Positions 1 through 8,197 of a stretch of 19,397 bases of DNA are shown here, in pieces (position 1 is the first letter of the stretch; each line of letters starts with the position of its first letter). The DNA is from an uncultured Bacilli bacterium (GTDB lineage: Bacteria > Bacillota_I > Bacilli_A > ML615J-28 > CAG-313). A program made the translations under genes and the position numbers. The stretch spans positions 1 through 19,397 of the forward strand of contig CAJGDR010000013.1 in assembly GCA_904502205.1 (NCBI GenBank), read 5' to 3'. The notes under the pieces were generated by a model. It had not been told where the DNA came from. It searched no databases and saw only the letters and a list, made by a program, of their open reading frames with translations.

Positions 1-863
1 AAAATATCAATTTTATTAAAAATTACAATCCTGAACATGTTTTAATTTTATCAGGTGACCATATCTATAAAATGGATTACGCTGAAATGTTAGAATATCA
101 TATTGAAAAAAATGCTGATTGTACAATCGCTACTTTAGAAGTAACTTATGAGGAAGCATCTCGTTTTGGTATTATGAACACTAATGCTGAAATGCAAATT
201 GAAGAATTTGAAGAAAAACCTAAAGTACCAAAAAATAATCAAGCATCAATGGGTATTTATATTTTTAAAACTGAAAAATTAATCAAATATTTAGAAGAAG
301 ATAATGCAGTTGAAGGATCAGCTCATGATTTCGGTAAAAATATTATTCCTAATATGTTAGACAATAAAGAAAAAATGATGGCTTTCCCATTTAAAGGATA
401 TTGGAAAGACGTAGGAACTATTGAAAGTTTATGGCTTGCTAATATGGACTTACTTGGAGAAAATCCAGCATTTGATATTTTCAATCCATATTGGAAAATT
501 CATTCAAGAAATTCAGGCACACTTCCACAATTTATTGGTGATGATGCTGTTATTCAAAATAGTTTAATTAGTGGTGGAACTAAAGTTCTTGGTACTGTTA
601 TTAATAGTGTCATTGGTTCGAATGTAGTAATTGAAGAAGGTGCTGTTGTTAAAGATAGTGTTATCTTTAATGAAGTTGTTATTAAAAAAGGTGCTGAAGT
701 TCATTATACAATTTTAGACGAATTTGTTGAAATTGGCGAAAACGCTAAAGTTGGTGAAAAAGAAGCAGGAAGTGCAAATGTTACAGTAATCGGTAGAGAA
801 ACTGTAATTAATGCGAATGAAGTTATTGAAAAAGGTAAAAATATAGAAAGAGAGGCCAAATAA
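1..863 (+). CDS. glgC: Glucose-1-phosphate adenylyltransferase, catalytic subunit (5' partial)
   Basis: Makes ADP-glucose from ATP and glucose-1-phosphate, the first committed step of bacterial glycogen synthesis, in the cytosol. The reading frame is open from base 3 (286 residues seen); about the first 100 residues, including the nucleotide-binding start of the fold, lie left of the window. Visible motifs are the catalytic [10 protein letters not shown] near the left edge, EEKP and ASMGIY, which contact glucose-1-phosphate in this family, and KGYWKDVGT. The C-terminal third is a left-handed beta-helix of hexapeptide-like repeats (from about [18 protein letters not shown]). The ATG at 72 is internal, because strong GlgC homology ([14 protein letters not shown]) precedes it. 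The stop codon abuts the glgD start directly, and the GAGAGG of the last GlgC codons serves as the glgD ribosome binding site. GlgC here retains the active-site residues that its neighbour GlgD has lost. Confidence 0.95.
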   Translation, partial: NINFIKNYNPEHVLILSGDHIYKMDYAEMLEYHIEKNADCTIATLEVTYEEASRFGIMNTNAEMQIEEFEEKPKVPKNNQASMGIYIFKTEKLIKYLEEDNAVEGSAHDFGKNIIPNMLDNKEKMMAFPFKGYWKDVGTIESLWLANMDLLGENPAFDIFNPYWKIHSRNSGTLPQFIGDDAVIQNSLISGGTKVLGTVINSVIGSNVVIEEGAVVKDSVIFNEVVIKKGAEVHYTILDEFVEIGENAKVGEKEAGSANVTVIGRETVINANEVIEKGKNIEREAK

Positions 864-1979
864 ATGGGAGCAGCAGGAATTATTTTAGCTGATGGAAAAC
901 TTGGTGAAATTGATGAACTTATAAGACACAGAACTGTTGCGTCTGTTCCATTTGGTGGACGTTACCGTTTAGTTGACTTTGCATTATCTAATTTTGTTAA
1001 TGCAGATATTACACAAGTTGGTATTATTACAAAACGTAATTATCAATCTTTAATGGATCATATTGGTAGTGGTAAAGATTGGGATTTATCAAGAAAAAAT
1101 GGTGGGGTTATAATTTTCCCTCCTTACGGAAACCCTTTTGCTAATTACCAAAATAAAAATGGTAATTTATTAGAAGCATTACAAAGTGTTGATGAATTTA
1201 TTTCAAAATGTAATGAAGAAAATATTATTATTACAGAATGCGATAGCGTAAACGTAGTTGATTATAATGATGCACTTGCTCAACACGAAGAAACTAATGC
1301 GGATATTACAGTTATTTACAAAGAGATGGATGGAGAAACATGTGAAAAAGGTTCATTAGTATGTGATACTGATGAATTTGGTCGTGTTACTTGTGGTTCA
1401 ATTGTTCGTGGCGATAAAGGGGTTATCAAGGCATCAATTGGCGCATATGTAATTAAAAGAAAATTATTATCAGCATTATTAAAAGAAGCTGCATCACGTG
1501 GTTCTAAATCTTTTGAACAAGATATCGTAATTAATAATGTAAGTTCTTTAAGAGTATTTGGTTATAACTATACTGGAGCTTATTTACCAATTAATTCTAT
1601 GGAAGAATATTATAAATATAATATGGCTTTATTAAATGCTGATGTTAGAAGTCAAGTATTTGATAATAATCCAGTTTATACAAAAGTACGTGATTCTGCA
1701 CCAACTAAATATGGAATGGCTGCAAAAATTCAAAATAGCTTTATTGCTGATGGATGTGAAATCGAAGGTACAGTAATTAACAGTATCTTATTCCGTGGAG
1801 TTAAAGTTTCTAAAGGAACAGTTATAAAAAATTCTATTTTAATGCAAGATACTGCAGTTATGGATAACGTAGAACTTAATGCTGTTATTACAGATAAGAA
1901 TGTAACAATCAGAGAACGTCAAAACTTATCTGGTTGTGAAAAATTACCTTACTATATTAGTAAGAATATGGTTATTTAA
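864..1979 (+). CDS. glgD: GlgD, non-catalytic (regulatory) subunit of ADP-glucose pyrophosphorylase
   Basis: A paralogue of GlgC that, in Bacillus-type systems, pairs with GlgC and modulates its activity. Its 371 residues keep the nucleotidyltransferase framework (VASVPFGGRYRLVDFALSN, residues about 27-45) and a C-terminal beta-helix. The catalytic landmarks are broken. The GlgC loop LAGGxGxRL reads LADGKLGEI, the lysine of AKPAVPFGG is absent, [10 protein letters not shown] is replaced by ECDSVNVVDY, and no EEKP motif is seen. This pattern is what separates GlgD from GlgC. The gene starts on the base after the glgC stop, which implies tightly coupled expression in a fixed ratio. The role is inferred from family knowledge; the sequence loss is seen directly. 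Confidence 0.93.
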   Translation: MGAAGIILADGKLGEIDELIRHRTVASVPFGGRYRLVDFALSNFVNADITQVGIITKRNYQSLMDHIGSGKDWDLSRKNGGVIIFPPYGNPFANYQNKNGNLLEALQSVDEFISKCNEENIIITECDSVNVVDYNDALAQHEETNADITVIYKEMDGETCEKGSLVCDTDEFGRVTCGSIVRGDKGVIKASIGAYVIKRKLLSALLKEAASRGSKSFEQDIVINNVSSLRVFGYNYTGAYLPINSMEEYYKYNMALLNADVRSQVFDNNPVYTKVRDSAPTKYGMAAKIQNSFIADGCEIEGTVINSILFRGVKVSKGTVIKNSILMQDTAVMDNVELNAVITDKNVTIRERQNLSGCEKLPYYISKNMVI

Positions 1980-2005
1980 TTAAATAATTAAGGAGTGAAA
2001 TCAAT

Positions 2006-3463
2006 ATGAATTCAAAAAAAATTGTTATTGTTGCATCTGAATGTCAACCATTCTTTGCATCTGGTGGACTTGGTGATGTAATCGGATCATTACCACAAAA
2101 AATTGCTAAACTTGTAAGTCCTGAAGAAAATCAAGTTTCAGTAATTTTACCATTATATTCAAAATTCACTAATAACAAATATCGCAACAAACTTGTTTAT
2201 ATTGGAGAAACTACTGTACAACTTTCATGGCGTAGACAATATTGTGGAATTTATCGCTATATTGAAAAAGGTGTAACTTATTATTTCTTAGATAATGAAT
2301 ATTATTTTAAACATAATAATTATTATGGTTACTTTAACGATGGAGAACGTTTTGCATTCTTCTCAAAAGCTGCTATTGAAGTGATGGCTCATTTAGATAT
2401 TATCCCAGATATCATTCATGCTCATGATTGGCAAACAGGGTTAGTTCCTGTATATCTAAGAACTATCTATTATGGTGATGAAAGATTTAAAAATGTGCGT
2501 ACAGTATTTACTGTTCATAACATTGAATATCAAGGTATTTATTCATACGATGATGAAATCTTACAAGATGTATTTGGAATTCCATCATCTATGGGATATA
2601 TTTTAGAATATCGCGGACAAGCTAATATCATGAAAGGTGCAATGGAATCTTCAAATTTTGTATCAACAGTTAGTCCAACATATGCTGAAGAAATTAAATA
2701 TGCTTATTATGCTAAAGGATTAGAGCTTGAAGTTGCAAGAATCAAAGAAGAAGGTAAACTTCGTGGTATTTTAAATGGTATCGACAAGAACTTCTATAAT
2801 CCTGCAAAAGATGCTGCTTTATTTGTTAATTATGATAAAAAAGCTCCTGAAATTAAAGCTGAAAATAAAGTTCATTTACAAGAAATGTTAGGACTTGTAG
2901 TTAATAAAGATATTCCATTAATTGGTATGGTAACAAGATTAGTAAGTCATAAAGGACTTGAACTAGTTAAAACTGCAATTGGTGAAATTCTTAAAGAAAA
3001 AGTACAAATGGTAATTTTAGGTACTGGTGATAGTTATTATGAATGGTTCTTAAGAGATTTAGAACGTTCATATCCTGGAAAAATTTCAGTTATTATTGCT
3101 TTTAACCAAGACTTATCAAGAAAAATTTATGCATCAAGTGATTTATTCTTAATGCCATCTGTTTCAGAACCATGTGGTTTAGCTCAAATGATTGCATGTC
3201 GTTATGGAGCACTTCCAATTGTTCGTAAGACTGGTGGTTTAGCAGATAGTATTAAAGATGTATCAGAAGCTAAAGGTATTGGATACGTATTTAATAATAT
3301 TGATGCATGGGAAATGTACGATACAATTAAACGTGCATTAAACGATTATGAAGACAAAGAAAAATGGCGTAGTAATGTATTAAAAGCTATGTCAACTGAC
3401 TTTGGTTGGAGTGCATCTGCAAAGAAATATGTTGCAATGTATGAGGAATTATTAAATAAATAG
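2006..3463 (+). CDS. glgA: Glycogen synthase (ADP-glucose-type, GT5)
   Basis: Transfers glucose from ADP-glucose to the non-reducing end of a growing alpha-1,4-glucan. At 485 residues it has the usual length for bacterial GlgA. It is a GT-B fold with two Rossmann-like halves. The N-terminal nucleotide-sugar loop is SGGLGDVIGSLP (from residue 19), where many homologues have KTGGLADV. A DWQTGLVPVYLR segment follows, then FTVHNIEYQG and LNGIDKNFYNP. The C-terminal half carries EPCGLAQM (residues 388-395), whose Glu matches the family catalytic glutamate, and RKTGGLADS (from 407). An AGGAG site at 1991-1995 precedes the ATG. The gene lies 26 bp after glgD and 8 bp before glgP. Its stop is the only TAG in the window. 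The branching enzyme glgB is not in the window and may lie further left. Confidence 0.96.
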   Translation: MNSKKIVIVASECQPFFASGGLGDVIGSLPQKIAKLVSPEENQVSVILPLYSKFTNNKYRNKLVYIGETTVQLSWRRQYCGIYRYIEKGVTYYFLDNEYYFKHNNYYGYFNDGERFAFFSKAAIEVMAHLDIIPDIIHAHDWQTGLVPVYLRTIYYGDERFKNVRTVFTVHNIEYQGIYSYDDEILQDVFGIPSSMGYILEYRGQANIMKGAMESSNFVSTVSPTYAEEIKYAYYAKGLELEVARIKEEGKLRGILNGIDKNFYNPAKDAALFVNYDKKAPEIKAENKVHLQEMLGLVVNKDIPLIGMVTRLVSHKGLELVKTAIGEILKEKVQMVILGTGDSYYEWFLRDLERSYPGKISVIIAFNQDLSRKIYASSDLFLMPSVSEPCGLAQMIACRYGALPIVRKTGGLADSIKDVSEAKGIGYVFNNIDAWEMYDTIKRALNDYEDKEKWRSNVLKAMSTDFGWSASAKKYVAMYEELLNK

Positions 3464-3471
3464 GAGTAATT

Positions 3472-5883
3472 ATGCTAGAACAGAATATCAAAACCAAAAT
3501 AGAAGACAAATTAGCCAGCTATTTTGGTGTAACACCTAGTGATGCATCACTAGATCAAATTTATAAAGCAGTAAGTTTAACTGTTTTAGATACTTTAATG
3601 GCAAAAAAGAAAATATATAACCGTAAAGTAAAAGAAAACAAAGCTAAACGCGTGTACTATTTATGTATGGAGTTTTTAGTTGGTAGATCATTAAAAACTA
3701 ATCTTTATAATTTAGGTTTAGTAGATGAATACAAAAAGGTTATAAATGAGTACGGATATTCAATGGATGATTTATATGAACAAGAACCAGATGCTGGACT
3801 TGGAAATGGTGGGTTAGGTAGACTTGCAGCTTGTTTTATGGATAGTTTAGCTGCTTTATCATATCCTGCATATGGTTTTTCAATTCGTTATGAATATGGA
3901 TTATTCAAACAAAAAATTGTTGATGGATGGCAAACTGAAATGCCTGATGTTTGGCTACCTGGTGGAGAAGTTTGGTTAATTCCAAGAAGCGACAGATCTT
4001 TAACAGTTCGATTTGGCGGATATGTTACAGAAAGATATGAAGATGGTAGATTAAAATATGATTATCATAACTGTAGTGAAGTAGAAGCAATGCCATATGA
4101 TATGTTAATCAGTGGTGGCGGAAGTGAAGCTATTTCAACATTAAGATTATGGCGTAGTAGAAGTGTTAGAACATTTGATATGAAATCATTCTCACAAGGT
4201 GACTATATTAGTGCAGTTAGAGAAAGTCATGAAGCTGAATTAATTTCAAAAGTTTTATATCCATCTGATGCGCATTCTGAAGGTAAAACATTAAGATTAA
4301 AACAACAATATTTCTTAGTTAGTGCATCTATCCAAAATATTATTAACGACCACGTTAAACGTTATAAAGATTTACATACTTTACCAGATAAAGTTGCAAT
4401 TCACATTAACGATACTCACCCAGCACTTTGTATTCCTGAACTTATGCGTATTTTAATGGATGATCATGGTTTAGGTTGGGATGAAGCATGGGATATTGTA
4501 ACAAGAACTGTTGCTTATACTAACCATACAGTACTAGTTGAAGCTTTAGAAACTTGGAGTTTAGATCGAATTGAAAGAATGTTACCACGTCTTTCAATGA
4601 TCATTAAAGAAATAAATCAAAGATTTACAACAAGTATGTGGCAATACTTCCCTAATGATTGGAATAAAATTGAAAGATTAGCAATCGTTTCTAATAATAC
4701 AGTACGTATGGCAAACCTTTCAGTTGTAGCGAGTCATAAAGTTAATGGTGTATCAGCTCTTCATAGTGATATTATTAAACATAGTATCTTCAAAAATTTC
4801 TATGAAGTTACGCCTGATAAATTTACAAATGTAACTAATGGTATTGCTCATAGAAGATGGTTACATCAATCGAATCCAAGACTTTGTGCTTTAATTGAAG
4901 AATTAATTGGTAAAGATTATTATAATGATGCAAGTCAATTAAAGAAACTTCGTGCTTTTGAAAATGATCCAAAAGTATTAGATCGCTTAGCTGAAATCAA
5001 ATATCAAAACAAAGTTGATTTCGCAAACGCAATCTATAAAAAACAAGGTGTTGTTATTGATCCAAATACTAGATTTGATGTTCATGTAAAGAGACTTCAT
5101 GAATATAAACGTCAACTTTTAAATGTACTTAGAATTATTAGCCTTTACAATAAATTAAAAGAAAATCCAAGTTTGGATATTACACCACAAACATTTATCT
5201 TTGGTGCTAAGGCAGCTCCAGGATATTATGTTGCAAAAGAAATTATTGAATTAATTAATAAAATTAGTGAAGATATTAATCAACATCCAGAAATCAAAGC
5301 AAAACTTAATGTTGTATTTATTGAAGATTATTGTGTAACACTTGCAGAAAAATTAATGCCTGCATCTGAAATTAGTGAACAAATTTCTCTTGCTGGTAAA
5401 GAAGCTAGTGGTACAGGTAATATGAAATTTATGATTAATGGTGCTGTTACTATGGGAACAATGGATGGAGCAAACGTTGAAATTTGTGAAGCTGTTGGTG
5501 ATGATAACATCTTTATCTTTGGTATGACAACACCTGAAGTTAATGATTTATGGAAAAAAGGTTATAACTCAACTTACTATTATAATAATAATAAAGAAAT
5601 TCGTGATATTATTGCGACTCTTAAAGCTGGTTTTGCTGGTAAGAGTTTTGAAAATATCGCAAATTACTTATTAACAAGTCATGGTATTGCTGACCAATAT
5701 ATGTGTCTTGCTGACTTTGCAAGTTATATGGAAGCATACTATAGAATGGATGAAGTATATCGTAATAAACGAGAATTTAACAGAATGTCACTTGTAAATA
5801 TTAGTGAAGCCGGAAGATTCGCTGCTGATAGAAGTATCGAAGATTATGCTAGAGATATTTGGCATATTCAAAAGATTAAGTAA
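3472..5883 (+). CDS. glgP: Glycogen/alpha-glucan phosphorylase (GT35)
   Basis: Cleaves terminal alpha-1,4 glucose units with phosphate to give glucose-1-phosphate, so it mobilises what GlgA stores. The 803-residue length is normal for the family. Recognisable segments include YLCMEFLVGRSL near residue 63, the substrate region EPDAGLGNGGLGRLAACF, NDTHPALCIPELMR, and VTNGIAHRRWL. The pyridoxal-phosphate site is EASGTGNMKFM, with the Schiff-base lysine at residue 652. ATG 3472 has an AGGAG at 3462-3466, overlapping the glgA stop, so translation is probably coupled. No terminator is visible after the stop, so transcripts could continue into pfkA. Placing a degrading enzyme in the synthesis operon is common in Bacillota and lets storage turn over. 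No allosteric or phosphorylation site could be assigned. Confidence 0.97.
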   Translation: MLEQNIKTKIEDKLASYFGVTPSDASLDQIYKAVSLTVLDTLMAKKKIYNRKVKENKAKRVYYLCMEFLVGRSLKTNLYNLGLVDEYKKVINEYGYSMDDLYEQEPDAGLGNGGLGRLAACFMDSLAALSYPAYGFSIRYEYGLFKQKIVDGWQTEMPDVWLPGGEVWLIPRSDRSLTVRFGGYVTERYEDGRLKYDYHNCSEVEAMPYDMLISGGGSEAISTLRLWRSRSVRTFDMKSFSQGDYISAVRESHEAELISKVLYPSDAHSEGKTLRLKQQYFLVSASIQNIINDHVKRYKDLHTLPDKVAIHINDTHPALCIPELMRILMDDHGLGWDEAWDIVTRTVAYTNHTVLVEALETWSLDRIERMLPRLSMIIKEINQRFTTSMWQYFPNDWNKIERLAIVSNNTVRMANLSVVASHKVNGVSALHSDIIKHSIFKNFYEVTPDKFTNVTNGIAHRRWLHQSNPRLCALIEELIGKDYYNDASQLKKLRAFENDPKVLDRLAEIKYQNKVDFANAIYKKQGVVIDPNTRFDVHVKRLHEYKRQLLNVLRIISLYNKLKENPSLDITPQTFIFGAKAAPGYYVAKEIIELINKISEDINQHPEIKAKLNVVFIEDYCVTLAEKLMPASEISEQISLAGKEASGTGNMKFMINGAVTMGTMDGANVEICEAVGDDNIFIFGMTTPEVNDLWKKGYNSTYYYNNNKEIRDIIATLKAGFAGKSFENIANYLLTSHGIADQYMCLADFASYMEAYYRMDEVYRNKREFNRMSLVNISEAGRFAADRSIEDYARDIWHIQKIK

Positions 5884-5888
5884 ATAAT

Positions 5889-5917
5889 TTGCAAAATACG
5901 TCGAAAAGTAGTATAAT
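5889..5917 (+). promoter_or_regulatory. Predicted sigma-A-type promoter of pfkA
   Basis: TTGCAA (5889-5894), a 17-base spacer, and a perfect TATAAT (5912-5917). It sits directly after the glgP stop and about 35 bases before the pfkA start. The match and spacing are seen in the sequence; activity is inferred. Confidence 0.72.
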
Positions 5918-5951
5918 ATCGTAGTGCATTTTTATAAATAGGAGAAATATT

Positions 5952-6917
5952 ATGGTTAAAAAAATAGCTGTTTTAACATCAGGTGGTGATGCACCTGGTA
6001 TGAATGCTGCAATTCGTGCAGTTGTTCGTGCAGGTCGTTCATTTAATTTAGAAGTTATTGGTATCCATGAAGGTTATAAAGGTTTAGTAGAAGCTGGCGA
6101 AAATTATGAAGTTATGTCTCGCCGTTCAGTTACTAACATTATTGCTCGTGGTGGAACTATTCTTGGTTCTGCTCGTTTACCTGAATTTTCACAACATGAA
6201 GTACGCGTAAAAGGTGTAGAACAATTAAAAGAAGCTGGTATCGATGCTTTAATAGTTATTGGCGGAGATGGTACTTATGCTGGTGCATTAAGACTTCATG
6301 AACTTGGAATCAAATGTATTGGTTTACCTGGTACTATTGATAATGATATTGCTGGTACTGATTATACTATTGGTTTTGATACTTGTGTAAATACTGTTGT
6401 TGAAGCAATCGATAAACTTCGTGATACATGTGGTTCACACAGACGTTGTGCAGTTGTAGAAGTTATGGGTAGATATTGTGGAGATATTGCTCGTGCTGCT
6501 GGACTTGCAACTGGTGCTGAATTTATTGTTACTAATTCTGAAAATAATGATTTACAAACAATTTTAGATCAAACAAAACATTTCAAAGAAGCTGGTAAAC
6601 GTCACCCTGTAATTATTGTTACAGAACACTTATTCGACGTTATTGATTTAGCTAGAAAAATTGAAGAATATAGTGGTATGGAAACACGTGCAACTATTTT
6701 AGGACATATTCAAAGAGGTGGAACTCCATCATGCTCTGATAGAATTTTAGCTTCTCGTCTAGGTCTTGCAGCTGTTGAATCTTTAATGCAAGGTGTAAGT
6801 GGTGTATGTCTTGGTATTCAATCAAATGAAATTGTTGCAACTCCATTCGAAGATGTAATTGGAAAATCTAAAACAATCTATTCTGAATTTGACGAATTAA
6901 TTAAAATCTTATCTTAA
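5952..6917 (+). CDS. pfkA: ATP-dependent 6-phosphofructokinase
   Basis: Phosphorylates fructose-6-phosphate to fructose-1,6-bisphosphate, the committed step of glycolysis. Its 321 residues match the bacterial PfkA length. Motifs are TSGGDAPGMN (9-18), IGGDGTYAGA (103-112), PGTIDNDI (126-133, with Asp130 as the expected catalytic base), MGRYCGDIA (172-180) and ILGHIQRGGTPS. The Gly after GGD and the Gly in PGTIDND are the residues typical of ATP users; PPi-dependent enzymes usually have Asp and Lys there, so ATP is the likely donor. A GGAG at 5941-5944 precedes the ATG. The gene has its own promoter after glgP and ends at a strong terminator, but read-through from the glycogen operon is possible. 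In many Bacillota pfkA is followed by pyruvate kinase; here it is followed by an esterase gene. Confidence 0.97.
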   Translation: MVKKIAVLTSGGDAPGMNAAIRAVVRAGRSFNLEVIGIHEGYKGLVEAGENYEVMSRRSVTNIIARGGTILGSARLPEFSQHEVRVKGVEQLKEAGIDALIVIGGDGTYAGALRLHELGIKCIGLPGTIDNDIAGTDYTIGFDTCVNTVVEAIDKLRDTCGSHRRCAVVEVMGRYCGDIARAAGLATGAEFIVTNSENNDLQTILDQTKHFKEAGKRHPVIIVTEHLFDVIDLARKIEEYSGMETRATILGHIQRGGTPSCSDRILASRLGLAAVESLMQGVSGVCLGIQSNEIVATPFEDVIGKSKTIYSEFDELIKILS

Positions 6918-6925
6918 GATAACAT

Positions 6926-6949
6926 AAGGCTGGAATATTCCAGCCTTTT
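6926..6949 (+). terminator. Intrinsic terminator behind pfkA
   Basis: A perfect 22-base palindrome, arms AAGGCTGGAAT / ATTCCAGCCTT (6926-6947), runs into T4, with a further T-rich tract to 6960. It lies 8 bases after the pfkA stop. It is the most GC-rich short element in the area. Confidence 0.88.
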
Positions 6950-6970
6950 ATAATTTTTTTGTTTAATGAT

Positions 6971-6998
6971 TTTACTTTTTGATAAAAAAATGTATAAT
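6971..6998 (+). promoter_or_regulatory. Predicted promoter of the SGNH hydrolase gene
   Basis: A perfect TATAAT at 6993-6998 lies about 30 bases before the start codon. The best -35 candidate is TTTACT (6971-6976, 4 of 6 matches) at a 16-base spacing, so the -35 is weak. It follows the pfkA terminator, so the next gene needs its own start. Confidence 0.5.
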
Positions 6999-7029
6999 AT
7001 ATAATGATGTAAAGAAATGAGGTAAAAGT

Positions 7030-8124
7030 ATGCCAGATTTAAAGAAAATAGATGTAGCTTTTAGTAATAAAGAAACAACTAATGAATTGAAATTTTATAA
7101 TCCAGCTGAATCAAATGAAATTAAAGTATTTGGTCTAAACTGGTTTGATGAAGATAAAAGATATGTTAGATTTCCAAAACATAGTGATGAAACTATCAAA
7201 AATTTAGCTGAAGGGCTTCATTACTTAGTTGAACAACCTAGTGGAGCAATGCTAGCTTTTAGATCTAATACATCCACTGTAAAAATTAAAGTTGAACTTG
7301 GAAATTGGTTTAGTATGGCTCATATGGCTTTTACTGGCCAAGGTGGATTTGATATTTATATTGGAACAAAAAGAGAAGATCTAAAGTTCTATCGAACAAG
7401 CTCTTTCCCTATTACAAGTAAAACTTATGAATTTACTTATTTTTCTGATTGGGCGAAAGAAGAACGTTTATTTTTATTAAATTTCCCACTATATTCTGGT
7501 GTAAATAAAGTAGAAATTGGAATTGATCAAGATGCAACAATCACACCTGCAACTGATCTATTTAATAAAGGTCGCGTTGTTTGTTATGGAACATCTATAA
7601 CTCAAGGTGGATGTGCTAGCCGTGGTGGAATGAGTTACACTAATGCACTTTCAAGAAGAACTGGTTATGAATTTTTGAACTTTGGTTTTTCTGGAAATGG
7701 TCGTGGCCAAAAAGAAGTTGCAGAATTACTTGCTAGTATTAATGATGTCTCAATGTTTATTTTAGATTATGAAGCAAATGCTACACTACCAATGTTAAAA
7801 GATACTTTGGATAATTTTATTAATATTTTAAGAAAAAGCTATCCAGAAGTTCCGATTTTAGTTTTAAGTAAAATTAGAATGGCTTATGAAACACATGTTG
7901 AAGAAAACTGGAAAAACCAAATGAAGTCTTTAAAATTCCAAAAACAAGTTGTTAAAGAACATCAAGCATACGATAAAAATATTTATTTCTATGATGGACA
8001 TAAATTATTAGGAAAATACACTCATGATGCAACTGTTGATGGTAGTCATCCAACTGATCTTGGATTTATGATGATTACTGAAAATTTAGAAAAAGTAATT
8101 AAAAAATATATTGAAATAAAATAA
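7030..8124 (+). CDS. Two-domain SGNH/GDSL hydrolase (GxDLY N-domain plus esterase)
   Basis: A probable serine esterase of 364 residues. Residues about 20-170 look like a beta-rich N-terminal domain and contain GGFDIYI (105-111), matching the GxDLY signature of the domain found in front of some SGNH esterases. Residues about 180-360 are the hydrolase. Block I is YGTSITQGG with nucleophile Ser189, the block II-like segment is NFGFSGNGRG (Gly219), the Asn-bearing block is YEAN (Asn250), and the C-terminal dyad is DGSH (Asp337, His340). No signal peptide or lipobox is seen, so it probably acts in the cytosol, perhaps on acylated sugars or oligosaccharides taken up by the cell; this substrate is inference. 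It has its own promoter and lies 73 bp before the GH18 gene on the same strand. A GAGG-type site (7019-7022) precedes the ATG. Confidence 0.85.
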   Translation: MPDLKKIDVAFSNKETTNELKFYNPAESNEIKVFGLNWFDEDKRYVRFPKHSDETIKNLAEGLHYLVEQPSGAMLAFRSNTSTVKIKVELGNWFSMAHMAFTGQGGFDIYIGTKREDLKFYRTSSFPITSKTYEFTYFSDWAKEERLFLLNFPLYSGVNKVEIGIDQDATITPATDLFNKGRVVCYGTSITQGGCASRGGMSYTNALSRRTGYEFLNFGFSGNGRGQKEVAELLASINDVSMFILDYEANATLPMLKDTLDNFINILRKSYPEVPILVLSKIRMAYETHVEENWKNQMKSLKFQKQVVKEHQAYDKNIYFYDGHKLLGKYTHDATVDGSHPTDLGFMMITENLEKVIKKYIEIK

Positions 8125-8147
8125 TTACAAATGTTAAATATTGGTTA

Positions 8148-8176
8148 TTGAAAATAATATTAAAATATTGTATAAT
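8148..8176 (+). promoter_or_regulatory. Predicted promoter of the GH18 lipoprotein gene
   Basis: TTGAAA (8148-8153), a 17-base spacer and a perfect TATAAT (8171-8176), ending 21 bases before the ATG. An AAGGA ribosome binding site lies at 8184-8188. There is no terminator between the SGNH gene and this promoter. Confidence 0.72.
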
Positions 8177-8197
8177 TAAAAAGAAGGATGTGAAAAT

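Noticed and set aside
5328..5510. Minus-strand open frame inside glgP
   Set aside because: It lies fully inside a conserved gene, opposite its PLP-binding region; it is a chance antisense frame.
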